Source of the DNA: Gallaecimonas mangrovi
GTDB taxonomy: Bacteria; Pseudomonadota; Gammaproteobacteria; Enterobacterales; Gallaecimonadaceae
Direction: 5' to 3'
Length of the DNA: 64,000 bases
Assembly: GCF_003367375.1 (NCBI RefSeq)
Contig: NZ_CP031416.1
Coordinates: forward strand, 2,239,501-2,303,500
Positions within the stretch are counted from its first letter, which is position 1. Every line of letters starts with the position of its first letter. Both the position numbers and the translations under genes were made by a program. Below are positions 56,501 through 64,000 of this stretch, one piece after another. The notes under the pieces were generated by a model. That model ran no database searches. It had not been told where the DNA came from and saw nothing but the letters and a program-made list of their open reading frames with translations.

Positions 56501-58435
56501 ATGCGGCCTGCCCTTCACTTCCTTTTTTGCCTACTGCTGTTGCTGAGCGGTGCCAGCCAGGCAGAGCCAATCAACCGCCCGCATACCACTGTTGCTCTCA
56601 AAGCCAACCTAAGCACCTTTGTCCCCGGTAAATCCTTTTGGGTTGCGGTGCATTTTCGTCCTGATGCGCACTGGTACACCCATTGGCAAAACCCTGGCAA
56701 CTGGGGCTTTGCTCCGCATCTTGATTGGCAGCTGCCTGATGGTTGGAAAGCGGGTGCTATCCATTGGCAAGTGCCGAAAACCATTACCATAGCGGGCAAA
56801 ACACATTTCGGTTTCGAGGGTCCATCAAGCCTGCTGGTGCAACTTACGCCCCCCGAAAACGCCAGCAATCTAACCCTAAAAGCCAAGCTGTCTTGGCTGG
56901 TCTGCCAAGAAACCTGCCTGCCAGAAAAGGCGCTATTAACCCTGCCGCTTACCGCTGGCAGCGCTATTCAAAGCGCCAACAGCGGCTTTTTTGCCGAGGC
57001 ATTGGCAAAGCTGCCGTCGCCTTTGCCTGGCAGGGGCAAAATGCAAATCGAAAAAGACGTGGTGTCCTTTTCGCTAAAGGTGCCTGAGCTGGCAGGCCAA
57101 CCCACGCAAGTCTTTGTTACCAGCAACAACTTGGTGGATAACAACGCCCAACCACAACAAATATGGCAAGGCGATACCTTGCTGATATCCTTACCCAAAA
57201 GCCCCTATTTCAACCAACTGCCTACCGCTCCCAAGGTGCTGCTGACTACCCCCGACCAAGCCTTACTGGTTACCATGGCCGCATCCGACACTGCCGCCCG
57301 TTACCCAAGCCTTTGGCTTATCTGCCTTATGGCTTTTGCTGGCGGGCTTGTGCTTAACCTTGTGCCTTGGGTATTGCCGGTACTGGTTATTAAGGCGCTG
57401 AAATGTAAAAGAGACCCGGGCTTTGGCTATCTTGCCGGGGTACTGATTAGCCTGTGGGCTCTTACCCTTACGCTGTGGTTACTACACCAAGGCAGCGAAG
57501 CGCCAGACTGGGGTTTTAACTGGCGATCCCCGGTATGGGTCGCTTTGCAGGCCAGTATTTTTGCCATCCTCGGGTTGGGGCTTATCGGTAAAGTAGGCCG
57601 GAACGCCTTTAAAGGCGTTAGCCAGCGGCTACTGCGCCAGCAACCGCTGGCGTCGTTTTTAACCGGCTTGCTGGCCGTTGTCGTGGCAAGCCCCAGCACG
57701 GCTTTACTGCCCAACCCAGGCATTGATCTCACCCAAAGTCTGTGGCCACTGCTAGCGGTGTGCAGCGCACTTGGGGTCGGCTTTGCATTGCCAATGCTGC
57801 TACTTAATAAGCTGCCCGCTCTTCATAGCCGGCTACCCAAACCGGGGCCGTGGATAACAAAAGCCTATGTGGTGTTGGCCTTGCCATTGCTACTGAGTGC
57901 CATTTGGCTACTTTGGGTACTCAACAACCTCAATGGCCAAGCCTTTGGTCTTCTGGCAACCTGGGTAGTGGGTGTTGCTATTTGGCTGCTGCCATGGCGG
58001 CTTTGTCGGTGGCTGGCGTGGCTACCGATGCTGGTTGTCGCGCTTTTGCCACTTTGGCACCAGGCCTCACCGCCACAGTCGCTAGCCTTTGATGAATCGA
58101 CCTTGAAAACGCGCTTAAGCCAGCACCGGCCGGTACTGGTCAACATCACCGCCGATTGGTGCATTAGCTGCAAAGTGAACGAAAGTACCACCTTATCAAG
58201 TGAAGAAACCCGCGCCCTTTTCGCGCTGTATGATGTGACTTACCTTAAAGGTGACGGGACTAGTCAGAGCCCGGTGATTCGCCGTTTTTTGGCCGGGTTT
58301 CACCGCACCACGGTGCCACTTTATGTGCTCTACGACCAGCAAGGTGCGCCACATATTTTGCCGCAGCTGTTAAGCCCACAAATACTTGCCGCCGCGCTAA
58401 AACGCCACCTTGAAGCCAGCGCAAAAAATAAATAG
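56501..58435 (+). CDS. DsbD/ScsB-like protein lacking both intramembrane redox cysteines
   Basis: 644 residues. Signal peptide about 1-21; periplasmic DsbD N-domain (about 30-150) with C135-x3-C139 in WLVCQETCLPE; membrane region about 270-520; C-terminal thioredoxin-like domain with C554-x2-C557 in ADWCISCKV. In DsbD and ScsB the membrane domain carries a Cys in LNLMPCVLPV and another in VASPCTAP. Here these read LNLVPWVLPV (W290) and VASPSTALL (S399), so thiol electrons cannot cross the membrane by the known mechanism. The rest of each motif is intact and the frame is open, so this looks like change of function rather than decay. A SecF-like gene follows 15 nt later. Confidence 0.85.
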   Translation: MRPALHFLFCLLLLLSGASQAEPINRPHTTVALKANLSTFVPGKSFWVAVHFRPDAHWYTHWQNPGNWGFAPHLDWQLPDGWKAGAIHWQVPKTITIAGKTHFGFEGPSSLLVQLTPPENASNLTLKAKLSWLVCQETCLPEKALLTLPLTAGSAIQSANSGFFAEALAKLPSPLPGRGKMQIEKDVVSFSLKVPELAGQPTQVFVTSNNLVDNNAQPQQIWQGDTLLISLPKSPYFNQLPTAPKVLLTTPDQALLVTMAASDTAARYPSLWLICLMAFAGGLVLNLVPWVLPVLVIKALKCKRDPGFGYLAGVLISLWALTLTLWLLHQGSEAPDWGFNWRSPVWVALQASIFAILGLGLIGKVGRNAFKGVSQRLLRQQPLASFLTGLLAVVVASPSTALLPNPGIDLTQSLWPLLAVCSALGVGFALPMLLLNKLPALHSRLPKPGPWITKAYVVLALPLLLSAIWLLWVLNNLNGQAFGLLATWVVGVAIWLLPWRLCRWLAWLPMLVVALLPLWHQASPPQSLAFDESTLKTRLSQHRPVLVNITADWCISCKVNESTTLSSEETRALFALYDVTYLKGDGTSQSPVIRRFLAGFHRTTVPLYVLYDQQGAPHILPQLLSPQILAAALKRHLEASAKNK

Positions 58436-58450
58436 CGAAGATTTAAGGCG

Positions 58451-58990
58451 ATGCAGCCCCTGCCACCGCGCGCCCTTGGCATTCTCGCCTACCTTGCCTT
58501 GCGCTTTGAATGGCGGCTGGCAACCGGGGCCTTACTGGCACTGCTGCACGATATTATCTTGGTACTCGGGGTGTTTTCGCTATGTGGTTTTAGCTTTGAC
58601 TTAACGGTACTGGCCGCCCTGTTGGCGGTGATGGGCTATTCGGTGAACGACTCTATTGTGGTGGCCGACAGGCTGCGTGAATACCTGGGCCGCCGCCAAA
58701 AAATGCCGGTGGCGCGCTGCGTTGATAACGCTATCCGTTCTACCTTTTCCCGTACCTTGGTTACCTCTGGTACCACGCTTTTTACGGCTGGCGCCATTTT
58801 ACTGCTCGGCGGCCCGCCGCTTTTTGGCTTCGCCCTCACCCTGTTTGTGGGAATAATGGTCGGCACTTGGTCGTCTATCTTTGTCGCCGCCACCCTCGGT
58901 GAGCTGTTTGGCGTAAAACCCCAGCATTACCGCAAAAAAGCCAGGTTACCCAAAGAAGGTGAACCGCTAACGGCAGCGCAGCGTCAATAA
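58451..58990 (+). CDS. SecF homologue reduced to membrane helices 2-6
   Basis: 179 residues. The sequence enters SecF at helix 2 (YLALRFEWRLATGALLALLHD, shown in part) and keeps DLTVLAALLAVMGYSVNDSI, VADRLREYLG, RTLVTSGTTLFTAGAILLLGG and a C-terminal KPQHYRKK-like end. The first transmembrane helix and the periplasmic domain of full SecF (about 140 residues) are absent, and no remnant lies upstream in any frame because the DsbD-like gene occupies that space. No SecD is nearby. Likely co-transcribed with the DsbD-like gene. It may be a specialised paralogue or a relic. Confidence 0.82.
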   Translation: MQPLPPRALGILAYLALRFEWRLATGALLALLHDIILVLGVFSLCGFSFDLTVLAALLAVMGYSVNDSIVVADRLREYLGRRQKMPVARCVDNAIRSTFSRTLVTSGTTLFTAGAILLLGGPPLFGFALTLFVGIMVGTWSSIFVAATLGELFGVKPQHYRKKARLPKEGEPLTAAQRQ

Positions 58991-58995
58991 CCCCT

Positions 58996-59022
58996 GCCCG
59001 GCCAATAGCCGGGCTTTTTTTT
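58996..59022 (+). terminator. Terminator after the SecF-like gene
   Basis: GCCCGGC-CAATA-GCCGGGC followed by T8. The same stem-loop recurs at 59737-59755. Confidence 0.92.
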
Positions 59023-59186
59023 GTGCCAACTTTTCGCTGAAAGCCGTTTTTTGTGTGCTCGCTTCAAACTAAAACAAAAAAACTGGCGTCATGCAGGAAC
59101 AACCCTCAAATTCCCCTACTGTTATCTGAGTGCGAAAAATCAGAGTCAGGCAATGGACATGCCCAACACACATCAAGGAGCGATTT

Positions 59187-59723
59187 ATGTATAACAACTT
59201 TGCACAATTTTTTGTGGATATTTTACCCCGGCTGCCAGCCGCTAATCAGTTTGTTCATGCAAACCGATGCTGGCAGGTATATCAAAACGCCAGAGACGCC
59301 GACCTCAATATGCTCGCCATGGGCCGGCTCAATGCCCTTGGCAATGCTGAAATAAACAACCTTGGCGCCACCAATACCACAGGCAGGGGAAGCATCCTCC
59401 GGGATGCAAACTGGAGTATCCAGATGAATGATGCCTGGGTATTAGGCGGTATACACGGCCTGCGTGAATTCCACCTCGCGTCAGCTACAACAGATGGCAA
59501 CATCATCAATATGAATTACCAACTTCACCAAGATCCGGAAATGATCTTCACGGTGACCGGCCGAGAACTTTTTGGCCTGACCACCTGTGGCTACAGTATC
59601 TACCATGAGTCAGATACTTTCGGTACGGTGCTGACCTGCACCCAACCAAACGTTGCCAACCGTGCTCGCTTCCAAGATTACTGGGACGAAGTCAGAGCAG
59701 CAGCCATAGCGATGACGAACTAA
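59187..59723 (+). CDS. Unrecognised 178-residue protein
   Basis: Start ATG at 59187 with AAGGAG 8 nt upstream; an extension to 59130 is less likely. No signal peptide, membrane span or motif that I know. Composition is Asn- and Ala-rich with two Cys (residue 28 and TTCGY near 132); the middle reads ILRDANWSIQMNDAWVLGGI and GGIHGLREFHLAS. It stands alone between two terminators. It could be an effector-like or sensory small protein, but nothing in the sequence proves this. Confidence 0.65.
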   Translation: MYNNFAQFFVDILPRLPAANQFVHANRCWQVYQNARDADLNMLAMGRLNALGNAEINNLGATNTTGRGSILRDANWSIQMNDAWVLGGIHGLREFHLASATTDGNIINMNYQLHQDPEMIFTVTGRELFGLTTCGYSIYHESDTFGTVLTCTQPNVANRARFQDYWDEVRAAAIAMTN

Positions 59724-59727
59724 GTCA

Positions 59728-59764
59728 TAAAAAAACGCCCGGCCAATAGCCGGGCTTTTTTTAT
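59728..59764. terminator. Bidirectional terminator, unknown gene / mtgA
   Basis: A-rich tract, GCCCGGC-CAATA-GCCGGGC (59737-59755), T run; identical stem-loop to the one at 58996. Confidence 0.9.
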
Positions 59765-60438
59765 TGCAATATCGCTTTTAAATAGCCGCCGCCGAGCTGG
59801 CGCATTTGCCGCTCTACCCAGCTCACCCGCTGGCGAAGGTAAGGGGTTAAATGGTTAGGGTCGCGGCTACGCGGGCTTGGCAGTAACACCGCTAATCTGG
59901 CGGCTTCATCCGTGGTTAAATAACGGGCCGATTTGCCAAAGTAGTGGCGGCTGGCCGCTTCCACGCCATAGATGCCTTTACCAAATTCAGCGACGTTTAA
60001 ATACACCTCTAAAATGCGCTTTTTACCCCAGATAGCTTCCAGACTCACCGCCAAGGCGGCTTCCAGGCCCTTGCGGATAAAGCTGCGCCCTGGCCACAGC
60101 AATAAGTTTTTCGCGGTTTGCTGGGTAATGGTACTGGCGCCGCGCAGGCCATCGCCGTCATCAAACTGGTCAATGGCTTTACTGATGGCGGTAAAATCAA
60201 TACCGAAATGGTTGGGAAAGCGCTGATCTTCAGATGCCACTACCGCCAGCGGCATTTGTGGCGGCAGGCTGTCGATGCTGACCCAATGCTGGGTTACCGG
60301 GTAAGGGCTTTGCAGCATAAAGGCGGTGGTCGGTGGCGGGACAAAGCGCAATAACAACAGCAGCAACGCCAGCACAACCAGCAAGCGCCAAAACACAAAC
60401 CAAACCCAACCGAAAAAACCACGCCTGCTTTTTGCCAT
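59761..60438 (-). CDS. mtgA: Monofunctional peptidoglycan glycosyltransferase
   Basis: GT51 enzyme polymerising lipid II. 225 residues with an N-terminal membrane helix (about 10-33). Motifs: EDQRFPNHFGID (catalytic Glu), RGASTITQQTAKNL and KKRILEVYLNVAEFGKGIYG. No transpeptidase domain, as expected for MtgA. Confidence 0.96.
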   Translation of the reverse strand: MAKSRRGFFGWVWFVFWRLLVVLALLLLLLRFVPPPTTAFMLQSPYPVTQHWVSIDSLPPQMPLAVVASEDQRFPNHFGIDFTAISKAIDQFDDGDGLRGASTITQQTAKNLLLWPGRSFIRKGLEAALAVSLEAIWGKKRILEVYLNVAEFGKGIYGVEAASRHYFGKSARYLTTDEAARLAVLLPSPRSRDPNHLTPYLRQRVSWVERQMRQLGGGYLKAILQ

Positions 60439-60493
60439 TCACTGATCCCAGGATTTATGCTGAGAGCCAATTGTAAACGCTGGAGGTAAGGCT

Positions 60494-60529
60494 ATGAAAA
60501 TCAATTATCTCGGTGTTCAGCCATGGTGA
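60494..60529 (+). CDS. Eleven-residue leader ORF overlapping the nitrilase-family gene
   Basis: MKINYLGVQPW, preceded by GGAGGTAAGG, the best ribosome site in the area. Its TGA (60527-60529) lies in ATGGTGA with the start of the next gene, which itself has no good ribosome site. The layout suggests translational coupling: ribosomes finishing the leader restart at the nitrilase ATG. Confidence 0.5.
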   Translation: MKINYLGVQPW

Positions 60530-61380
60530 GTATTGCCAGTTGTCAGTACCGGGTTGAAAAGCCAAGCACCCTTGCCGATTGGGCCAACAAGCAAGCGCAG
60601 TTAGTGGCAAAAGCGGACGGCGACTTATTACTGTTCCCCGAATATGCCAGCCTTGAAATGCTGGCTTGGCAACCGGGCCGCATCGCCAAAAGCTTAAGCC
60701 GCTGCCTGAATGCCATGCAGCAGCAGCGAGGGCTTTTTGTGGAAACCTACCGCGCCCTGTCGGGGGGCTTTAATAAAGGCATTATTGCCCCCAGTTTTCC
60801 GTGGCAATTAGACGATGGCCGCGTGGTTAATCGCGCCTGGTACCTGGAAGGCGGCGAGGTAAAAGGCTATAGCGACAAGCAAATAATGACCCGCTTTGAA
60901 CACGAGCGCTGGCAGATAAGCCCTGGCGAGCCGCCCTCGGTGCTGGATTTTCGCGGCCTGAAATTTGCCGTACAGATTTGTTATGACGTGGAGTTTCCGA
61001 TGCTGTCGCGCCACCTTATCGACCACGGCGCCGAGCTCATATTGGTGCCTTCTTGCACCGATACCCTAGCAGGCTTTCACCGGGTACGTATTGGCTGCCA
61101 GGCCCGCGCCCTTGAAAACCAAACTCTGGTGGTGCAAAGCCCGATTGTTGGTGAAGCGCCTTATGCCCCCGCCATCTTTAAAAATCAGGGCAAAGCCGGC
61201 TTTTTTACCGCCCCTGACTATGGCTTGCCCGACAACGGCATTTTGGCCGAATCCCAGGAGCTGATCCCCGCCAGTAGCCAGTGGCTAACCCAGCAACTGG
61301 ATATCACCGCCTTGGCGAAGGTAAAAGAAGAAGGCCAAGTGCTCAATGCTGCAGATTGGCCAAAACAGTTTGAAAGGTAA
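60523..61380 (+). CDS. Carbon-nitrogen hydrolase (nitrilase superfamily)
   Basis: 285 residues, no signal peptide. Triad: Glu in LLFPEYASLE, Lys in YSDKQIMTRFE and Cys in VQICYDVEFPM. This is a branch with aliphatic-amidase-like features; the exact substrate is not predictable. Family members hydrolyse amides or nitriles, some in metabolite repair. The start overlaps the leader stop. Confidence 0.88.
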   Translation: MVSIASCQYRVEKPSTLADWANKQAQLVAKADGDLLLFPEYASLEMLAWQPGRIAKSLSRCLNAMQQQRGLFVETYRALSGGFNKGIIAPSFPWQLDDGRVVNRAWYLEGGEVKGYSDKQIMTRFEHERWQISPGEPPSVLDFRGLKFAVQICYDVEFPMLSRHLIDHGAELILVPSCTDTLAGFHRVRIGCQARALENQTLVVQSPIVGEAPYAPAIFKNQGKAGFFTAPDYGLPDNGILAESQELIPASSQWLTQQLDITALAKVKEEGQVLNAADWPKQFER

Positions 61381-61383
61381 AAG

Positions 61384-61408
61384 AAAACCGGGCCTAGGCC
61401 CGGTTTAA
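61384..61408. terminator. Bidirectional terminator, nitrilase / cstA
   Basis: AAACCGGGCC-TA-GGCCCGGTTT between two convergent genes. Confidence 0.85.
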
Positions 61409-61410
61409 CA

Positions 61411-62865
61411 TCAAGCGTTATCGGGTAGCGCTTGACTGGTTGGGGATTCCGGTTCGTCGTCGTCCACCAGCTCTGGCTTTTTGCGCAACAGCAGCCACGC
61501 CAGTACCACCAAGGATGAGGCAATACCAATAGGGCCCGCTATCGACAGTGGCAGATGGAAACCAATATCAGCAGAGAACAGGTAGGCGTTCACCACCCCG
61601 GTCATAAAGACCGCCGGAATGGTGCACACCCAGTGGAATTTACCCTGGCGATGCAACCAGGCGGCTGCGGCCCACAGCATCATCACCGCTGTCATTTGGT
61701 TGGCCCAACCGAAGTAGCGCCAAATAACGTTAAAATCCATTTTGCTGATAATAAAGCCCACTGCGAACAAAGGCAGTGCGATCAGCAAGCGCTTGATGAT
61801 GGGCTTTTGGTCAAAGTTTAAGAAATCAGACAAAATTAACCGGGCAGCGCGAAAAGAGGTGTCACCCGAGGTAATAGGCAGCACCACCACACCCAAAATG
61901 GCCAGTACGCCGCCCACCGAACCCAGCAGGGAGGTAGACACTTGGTTTACCACCGCCGAAGGGCCGCCAGAGGCCAAGGTAGCCTGCAACTCTTCAGGGC
62001 TGTGATAGAAAGACATGCCAAGGGTTGCCCAAATCATGGCAATAACCCCTTCACCAATCATGGCGCCGTAGAACACAAAGCGGCCATTGCTTTCGTTTTC
62101 AACGCAGCGCGCCATCAGTGGCGACTGGGTAGCGTGGAAGCCTGACAAGGCGCCACAAGCGATGGTAATAAACAGCAGCGGCCAGATAGGCAGGCCTTTG
62201 GGGTGCATATTCTCAAGGCTCACGCCGGAAGAATAGAAGCTGTGGCCACTGACAATAAGCCCAATCAGCAGACCAAAAGACATGAACACCAGCAGCGCCC
62301 CGAAGATGGGGTAAAAGCGGCCGATGATTTTATCAATGGGCACAATGGTGGCCAGCATGTAGTAGCCGAAGATAATCGCCACCCACACCGGTACTGATGT
62401 ATCTGACAAGTTACCCAGCAGCTTGGCTGGCCCCAAGGTGAATACCACCCCGACAAGCAGCAGCAGGATAACGGCAAAACCGTTCATAAAATGCTTGGCA
62501 CCTTTGCCAAGCTCGCGGCCTACCACCGTTGGCACCGAGGCACCGCCAGCACGAACCGACATCATGCCTGAGAAGTAGTCATGCACGGCGCCCGCGAAAA
62601 TGGACCCAAGCACAATCCACAACAAAGCAACGGGACCGTAAAGGGCACCCAAGATGGGACCGAAGATAGGGCCAAGGCCAGCAATATTAAGAAGCTGCAC
62701 CAGGTACACCTTCTTGGTAGACATCGGCACATAGTCCACACCGTCATTATTCGCAATGGCGGGGGTTGGCCGTGCAGGCCGAATGCCGAAGATACGCTCG
62801 ATGATTTTTCCGTAGATGAAGTATCCGGCGATGAGGGTAACAACGCCGAGAAGGAACCAAAGCAT
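61411..62865 (-). CDS. CstA-family peptide/pyruvate transporter
   Basis: Inner-membrane carrier, 484 residues with about 12 helices; the short type of CstA family (E. coli CstA and BtsT exceed 700). Conserved: LLNIAGLGPIFGPILGALYG, AGAVHDYFSGMMS, HATQSPLMARCVEN and SGDTSFRAARLILSDF. E. coli BtsT imports pyruvate with H+. Here the BtsS/BtsR-like genes lie directly upstream and the promoter has the BtsR direct repeat, so pyruvate is the best substrate guess. AGGAG precedes the ATG. Confidence 0.88.
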   Translation of the reverse strand: MLWFLLGVVTLIAGYFIYGKIIERIFGIRPARPTPAIANNDGVDYVPMSTKKVYLVQLLNIAGLGPIFGPILGALYGPVALLWIVLGSIFAGAVHDYFSGMMSVRAGGASVPTVVGRELGKGAKHFMNGFAVILLLLVGVVFTLGPAKLLGNLSDTSVPVWVAIIFGYYMLATIVPIDKIIGRFYPIFGALLVFMSFGLLIGLIVSGHSFYSSGVSLENMHPKGLPIWPLLFITIACGALSGFHATQSPLMARCVENESNGRFVFYGAMIGEGVIAMIWATLGMSFYHSPEELQATLASGGPSAVVNQVSTSLLGSVGGVLAILGVVVLPITSGDTSFRAARLILSDFLNFDQKPIIKRLLIALPLFAVGFIISKMDFNVIWRYFGWANQMTAVMMLWAAAAWLHRQGKFHWVCTIPAVFMTGVVNAYLFSADIGFHLPLSIAGPIGIASSLVVLAWLLLRKKPELVDDDEPESPTSQALPDNA

Positions 62866-62934
62866 AAGGTTCTCCTATTTTTTGTTTGAGAAGAACCTAT
62901 ATTCCGTTGACGCTTACGTCACCTTTAATATTCC

Positions 62935-62963
62935 TGAGCGGTCGTAAACGGAAGCTGAGTGGT
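62935..62963 (-). promoter_or_regulatory. BtsR-type direct-repeat operator upstream of the CstA-family gene
   Basis: On the minus strand: ACCACTCA (62963-62956), 13 nt, ACCGCTCA (62942-62935). This fits, base for base, the BtsR (YehT) site reported for E. coli btsT, ACC[GA]CT[CT]A twice with a 13-bp spacer. It lies 70-98 nt before the transporter start and just after the regulator stop codon. Confidence 0.85.
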
Positions 62964-62968
62964 CACGG

Positions 62969-63667
62969 TTAAATTGGCAACAGGTATTTTTCTTTTAACA
63001 GCTTCAAGTAACGGCGAGACACGGGCACCTTGGTGGCAAAGTGGGTTTCAATTTCGGCGCCGCTGTCTTTAATGGCAATAGCTTTAATGGCGTCGGGGTT
63101 AACCAGGTACTGGCGATGCACTCGCAGTAGCGGCAACCTGGCTTCAAGGGTTTTAAGGGGCAGTTGGCAGTGCAGCAATTCCCCTTGCGACACCACTTGG
63201 GTACCGGTCAAATCAACATAGGCACAATCGATGTCTTTCGGCGCCACCAGCCGCACCGTACTGCCTTGATAACAGGCAAGCCGCTCAAGGGGGCTGTCAT
63301 CACTTTGCGCCTGAATAACATTATCCAAGCGTTTGATGGTTTTGGTGAGCCGTTCCGGGTCAACGGGTTTGAGCAGGTAATCAAGGGCGGCTTCGTCAAA
63401 GGCGTCCAGCGCATATTGCTGGTGGGCGGTCACAAACACCAAGGCCGGACGCGGCTCAGGCAGTAAACTGGAGACTTCCACCCCCGAAAGCCCGGGCATG
63501 TCCACATCTAAAAACACCACATCAGGGGCCAACTCGCGGGCTTTTAACAGGCCATCTTTACCATTGCCCGCTTCGCCAACAACCTTCACACCACCCACTT
63601 CTTCTAACAGTGCGGCCAGCTCTTCACGCGCCAGCGGTTCGTCATCGACTAACAATGCCCGGATCAT
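62969..63667 (-). CDS. btsR: LytTR response regulator, BtsR-like
   Basis: 232 residues from the ATG at 63667, overlapping the kinase stop (ATGA). Receiver: VDDEPLAREELAAL, phospho-acceptor Asp in VFLDVDMPG, KPVDPERL. LytTR DNA-binding domain at the C-terminus with LLRVHRQYLVNPDAIKA and VPVSRRYLKLLKE, near-identical to E. coli BtsR. Controls the adjacent transporter in the model. Confidence 0.9.
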   Translation of the reverse strand: MIRALLVDDEPLAREELAALLEEVGGVKVVGEAGNGKDGLLKARELAPDVVFLDVDMPGLSGVEVSSLLPEPRPALVFVTAHQQYALDAFDEAALDYLLKPVDPERLTKTIKRLDNVIQAQSDDSPLERLACYQGSTVRLVAPKDIDCAYVDLTGTQVVSQGELLHCQLPLKTLEARLPLLRVHRQYLVNPDAIKAIAIKDSGAEIETHFATKVPVSRRYLKLLKEKYLLPI

Positions 63668-64000
63668 GGCAACACCCCTTTTGGCCAACTCAGTTCTGCC
63701 CGGGTGTATTGCCCCGGTTCGTGGTGGAGCTGAAGTGTACAGGATACCCCCAAGGCGGCAAAGCGCTCACGCACCAGTGTTAAGCCAAGGCCGTCGTTCT
63801 TCACCGGCGCTCTGGCGGCGCTGTCTTCAATGAAAATTCGCACCTCTCGGCCGACAAGCTCGGCGACCAATTTGACACTACCGCCCTCCTCGGCCTGGCT
63901 AATGCCATGCTTAATGGCGTTCTCTACCAGTGTTTGCACCGCAAGTGCTGGCACCTTTTCACCTTCAAGGTCTACCGCCAGTTCGGCGCTGTAACTAAGC
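63664..64000 (-). CDS. btsS: LytS-type sensor kinase, BtsS-like, N-terminus outside the window
   Basis: Only the last about 111 residues are visible: LEGEKVPALAVQTLVENAIK (N box of the ATPase domain), then NDGLGLTLVRERFAALG (G box) and the end of the domain. The part with the membrane region lies beyond 64000. Stop overlaps the regulator start. In E. coli BtsS is a high-affinity pyruvate receptor. Confidence 0.85.
   Translation of the reverse strand, partial: LSYSAELAVDLEGEKVPALAVQTLVENAIKHGISQAEEGGSVKLVAELVGREVRIFIEDSAARAPVKNDGLGLTLVRERFAALGVSCTLQLHHEPGQYTRAELSWPKGVLP

Noticed and set aside
56501-58450. A frameshifted SecF N-terminus upstream of the short SecF gene
   Set aside because: The space is filled by the intact DsbD-like gene and no SecF-like sequence appears in the other frames I read.
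58996-59755. Insertion sequence bounded by the two identical stem-loops
   Set aside because: They are ordinary terminators with T runs; no transposase and no target duplication.
62894-62914. CRP site in the CstA-family promoter
   Set aside because: GGTGACGTAAGCGTCA has a partial match to TGTGA-N6-TCACA only; too poor to list.

Overview
The window is a contiguous piece of a gammaproteobacterial chromosome. It carries sdhCDAB-sucABC beside a divergent gltA, comEC-msbA-lpxK-ycaR-kdsB, lolCDE close to mfd, nagZ, mtgA, fadE with a PsrA-type TetR regulator, and a Vibrio cluster III-like chemotaxis operon. This content and order point to a free-living, probably marine or brackish member of the Aeromonadales/Alteromonadales/Gallaecimonas neighbourhood. 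The genus cannot be proven from the sequence alone. No tRNA, rRNA, CRISPR array, insertion sequence or prophage was seen.

Layout. 1-10207 is the TCA block: sucC (cut by the left edge), sucB, sucA, sdhB, sdhA, sdhD and sdhC on the minus strand, with gltA divergent. 10360-15178 is a run of exported enzymes: an S10 serine carboxypeptidase, an AcpA-type phosphoesterase and a di-heme peroxidase. A 56-residue membrane peptide gene follows. 15603-19236 encodes a hybrid histidine kinase and a response regulator that meet, tail to tail, a complete chemotaxis operon (27628 down to 19233: STAS, cheY, cheA, cheW, cheW, triple-PAS receptor, cheR, cheD, cheB). 27749-31670 holds a CLCA_X-type protein, the divergent benE/sutR pair with a duplicated operator, and a secreted GH43 arabinanase with a ricin-type lectin domain. 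31851-41341 is envelope biogenesis (kdsB, ycaR, lpxK, msbA, comEC, a DUF2062 gene, lolE, lolD, lolC). 41420-48201 runs PilZ-like gene, aguA, aguB, mfd, csiV. 48335-51015 is a coupled periplasmic binding protein and membrane sensor with a degenerate GGDEF domain. nagZ, fadE and psrA follow.

56501-59723 is the most unusual stretch. It has a DsbD-like protein that has lost both intramembrane cysteines, a SecF homologue reduced to its last five membrane helices, and a protein I do not recognise. The window ends with mtgA, a nitrilase-family gene preceded by an overlapping 11-codon leader, and a CstA-type transporter next to a BtsS/BtsR-like pyruvate-sensing pair. The transporter promoter carries the BtsR direct repeat (two ACC[A/G]CTCA boxes 13 nt apart), which links the three genes into one regulatory unit.

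The best leads for new biology are the Cys-less DsbD plus truncated SecF pair, the binding protein/degenerate GGDEF module, the response regulator whose C-terminus copies the CheD tail, and an apparently gene-less segment with two strong terminators (55231-55324).
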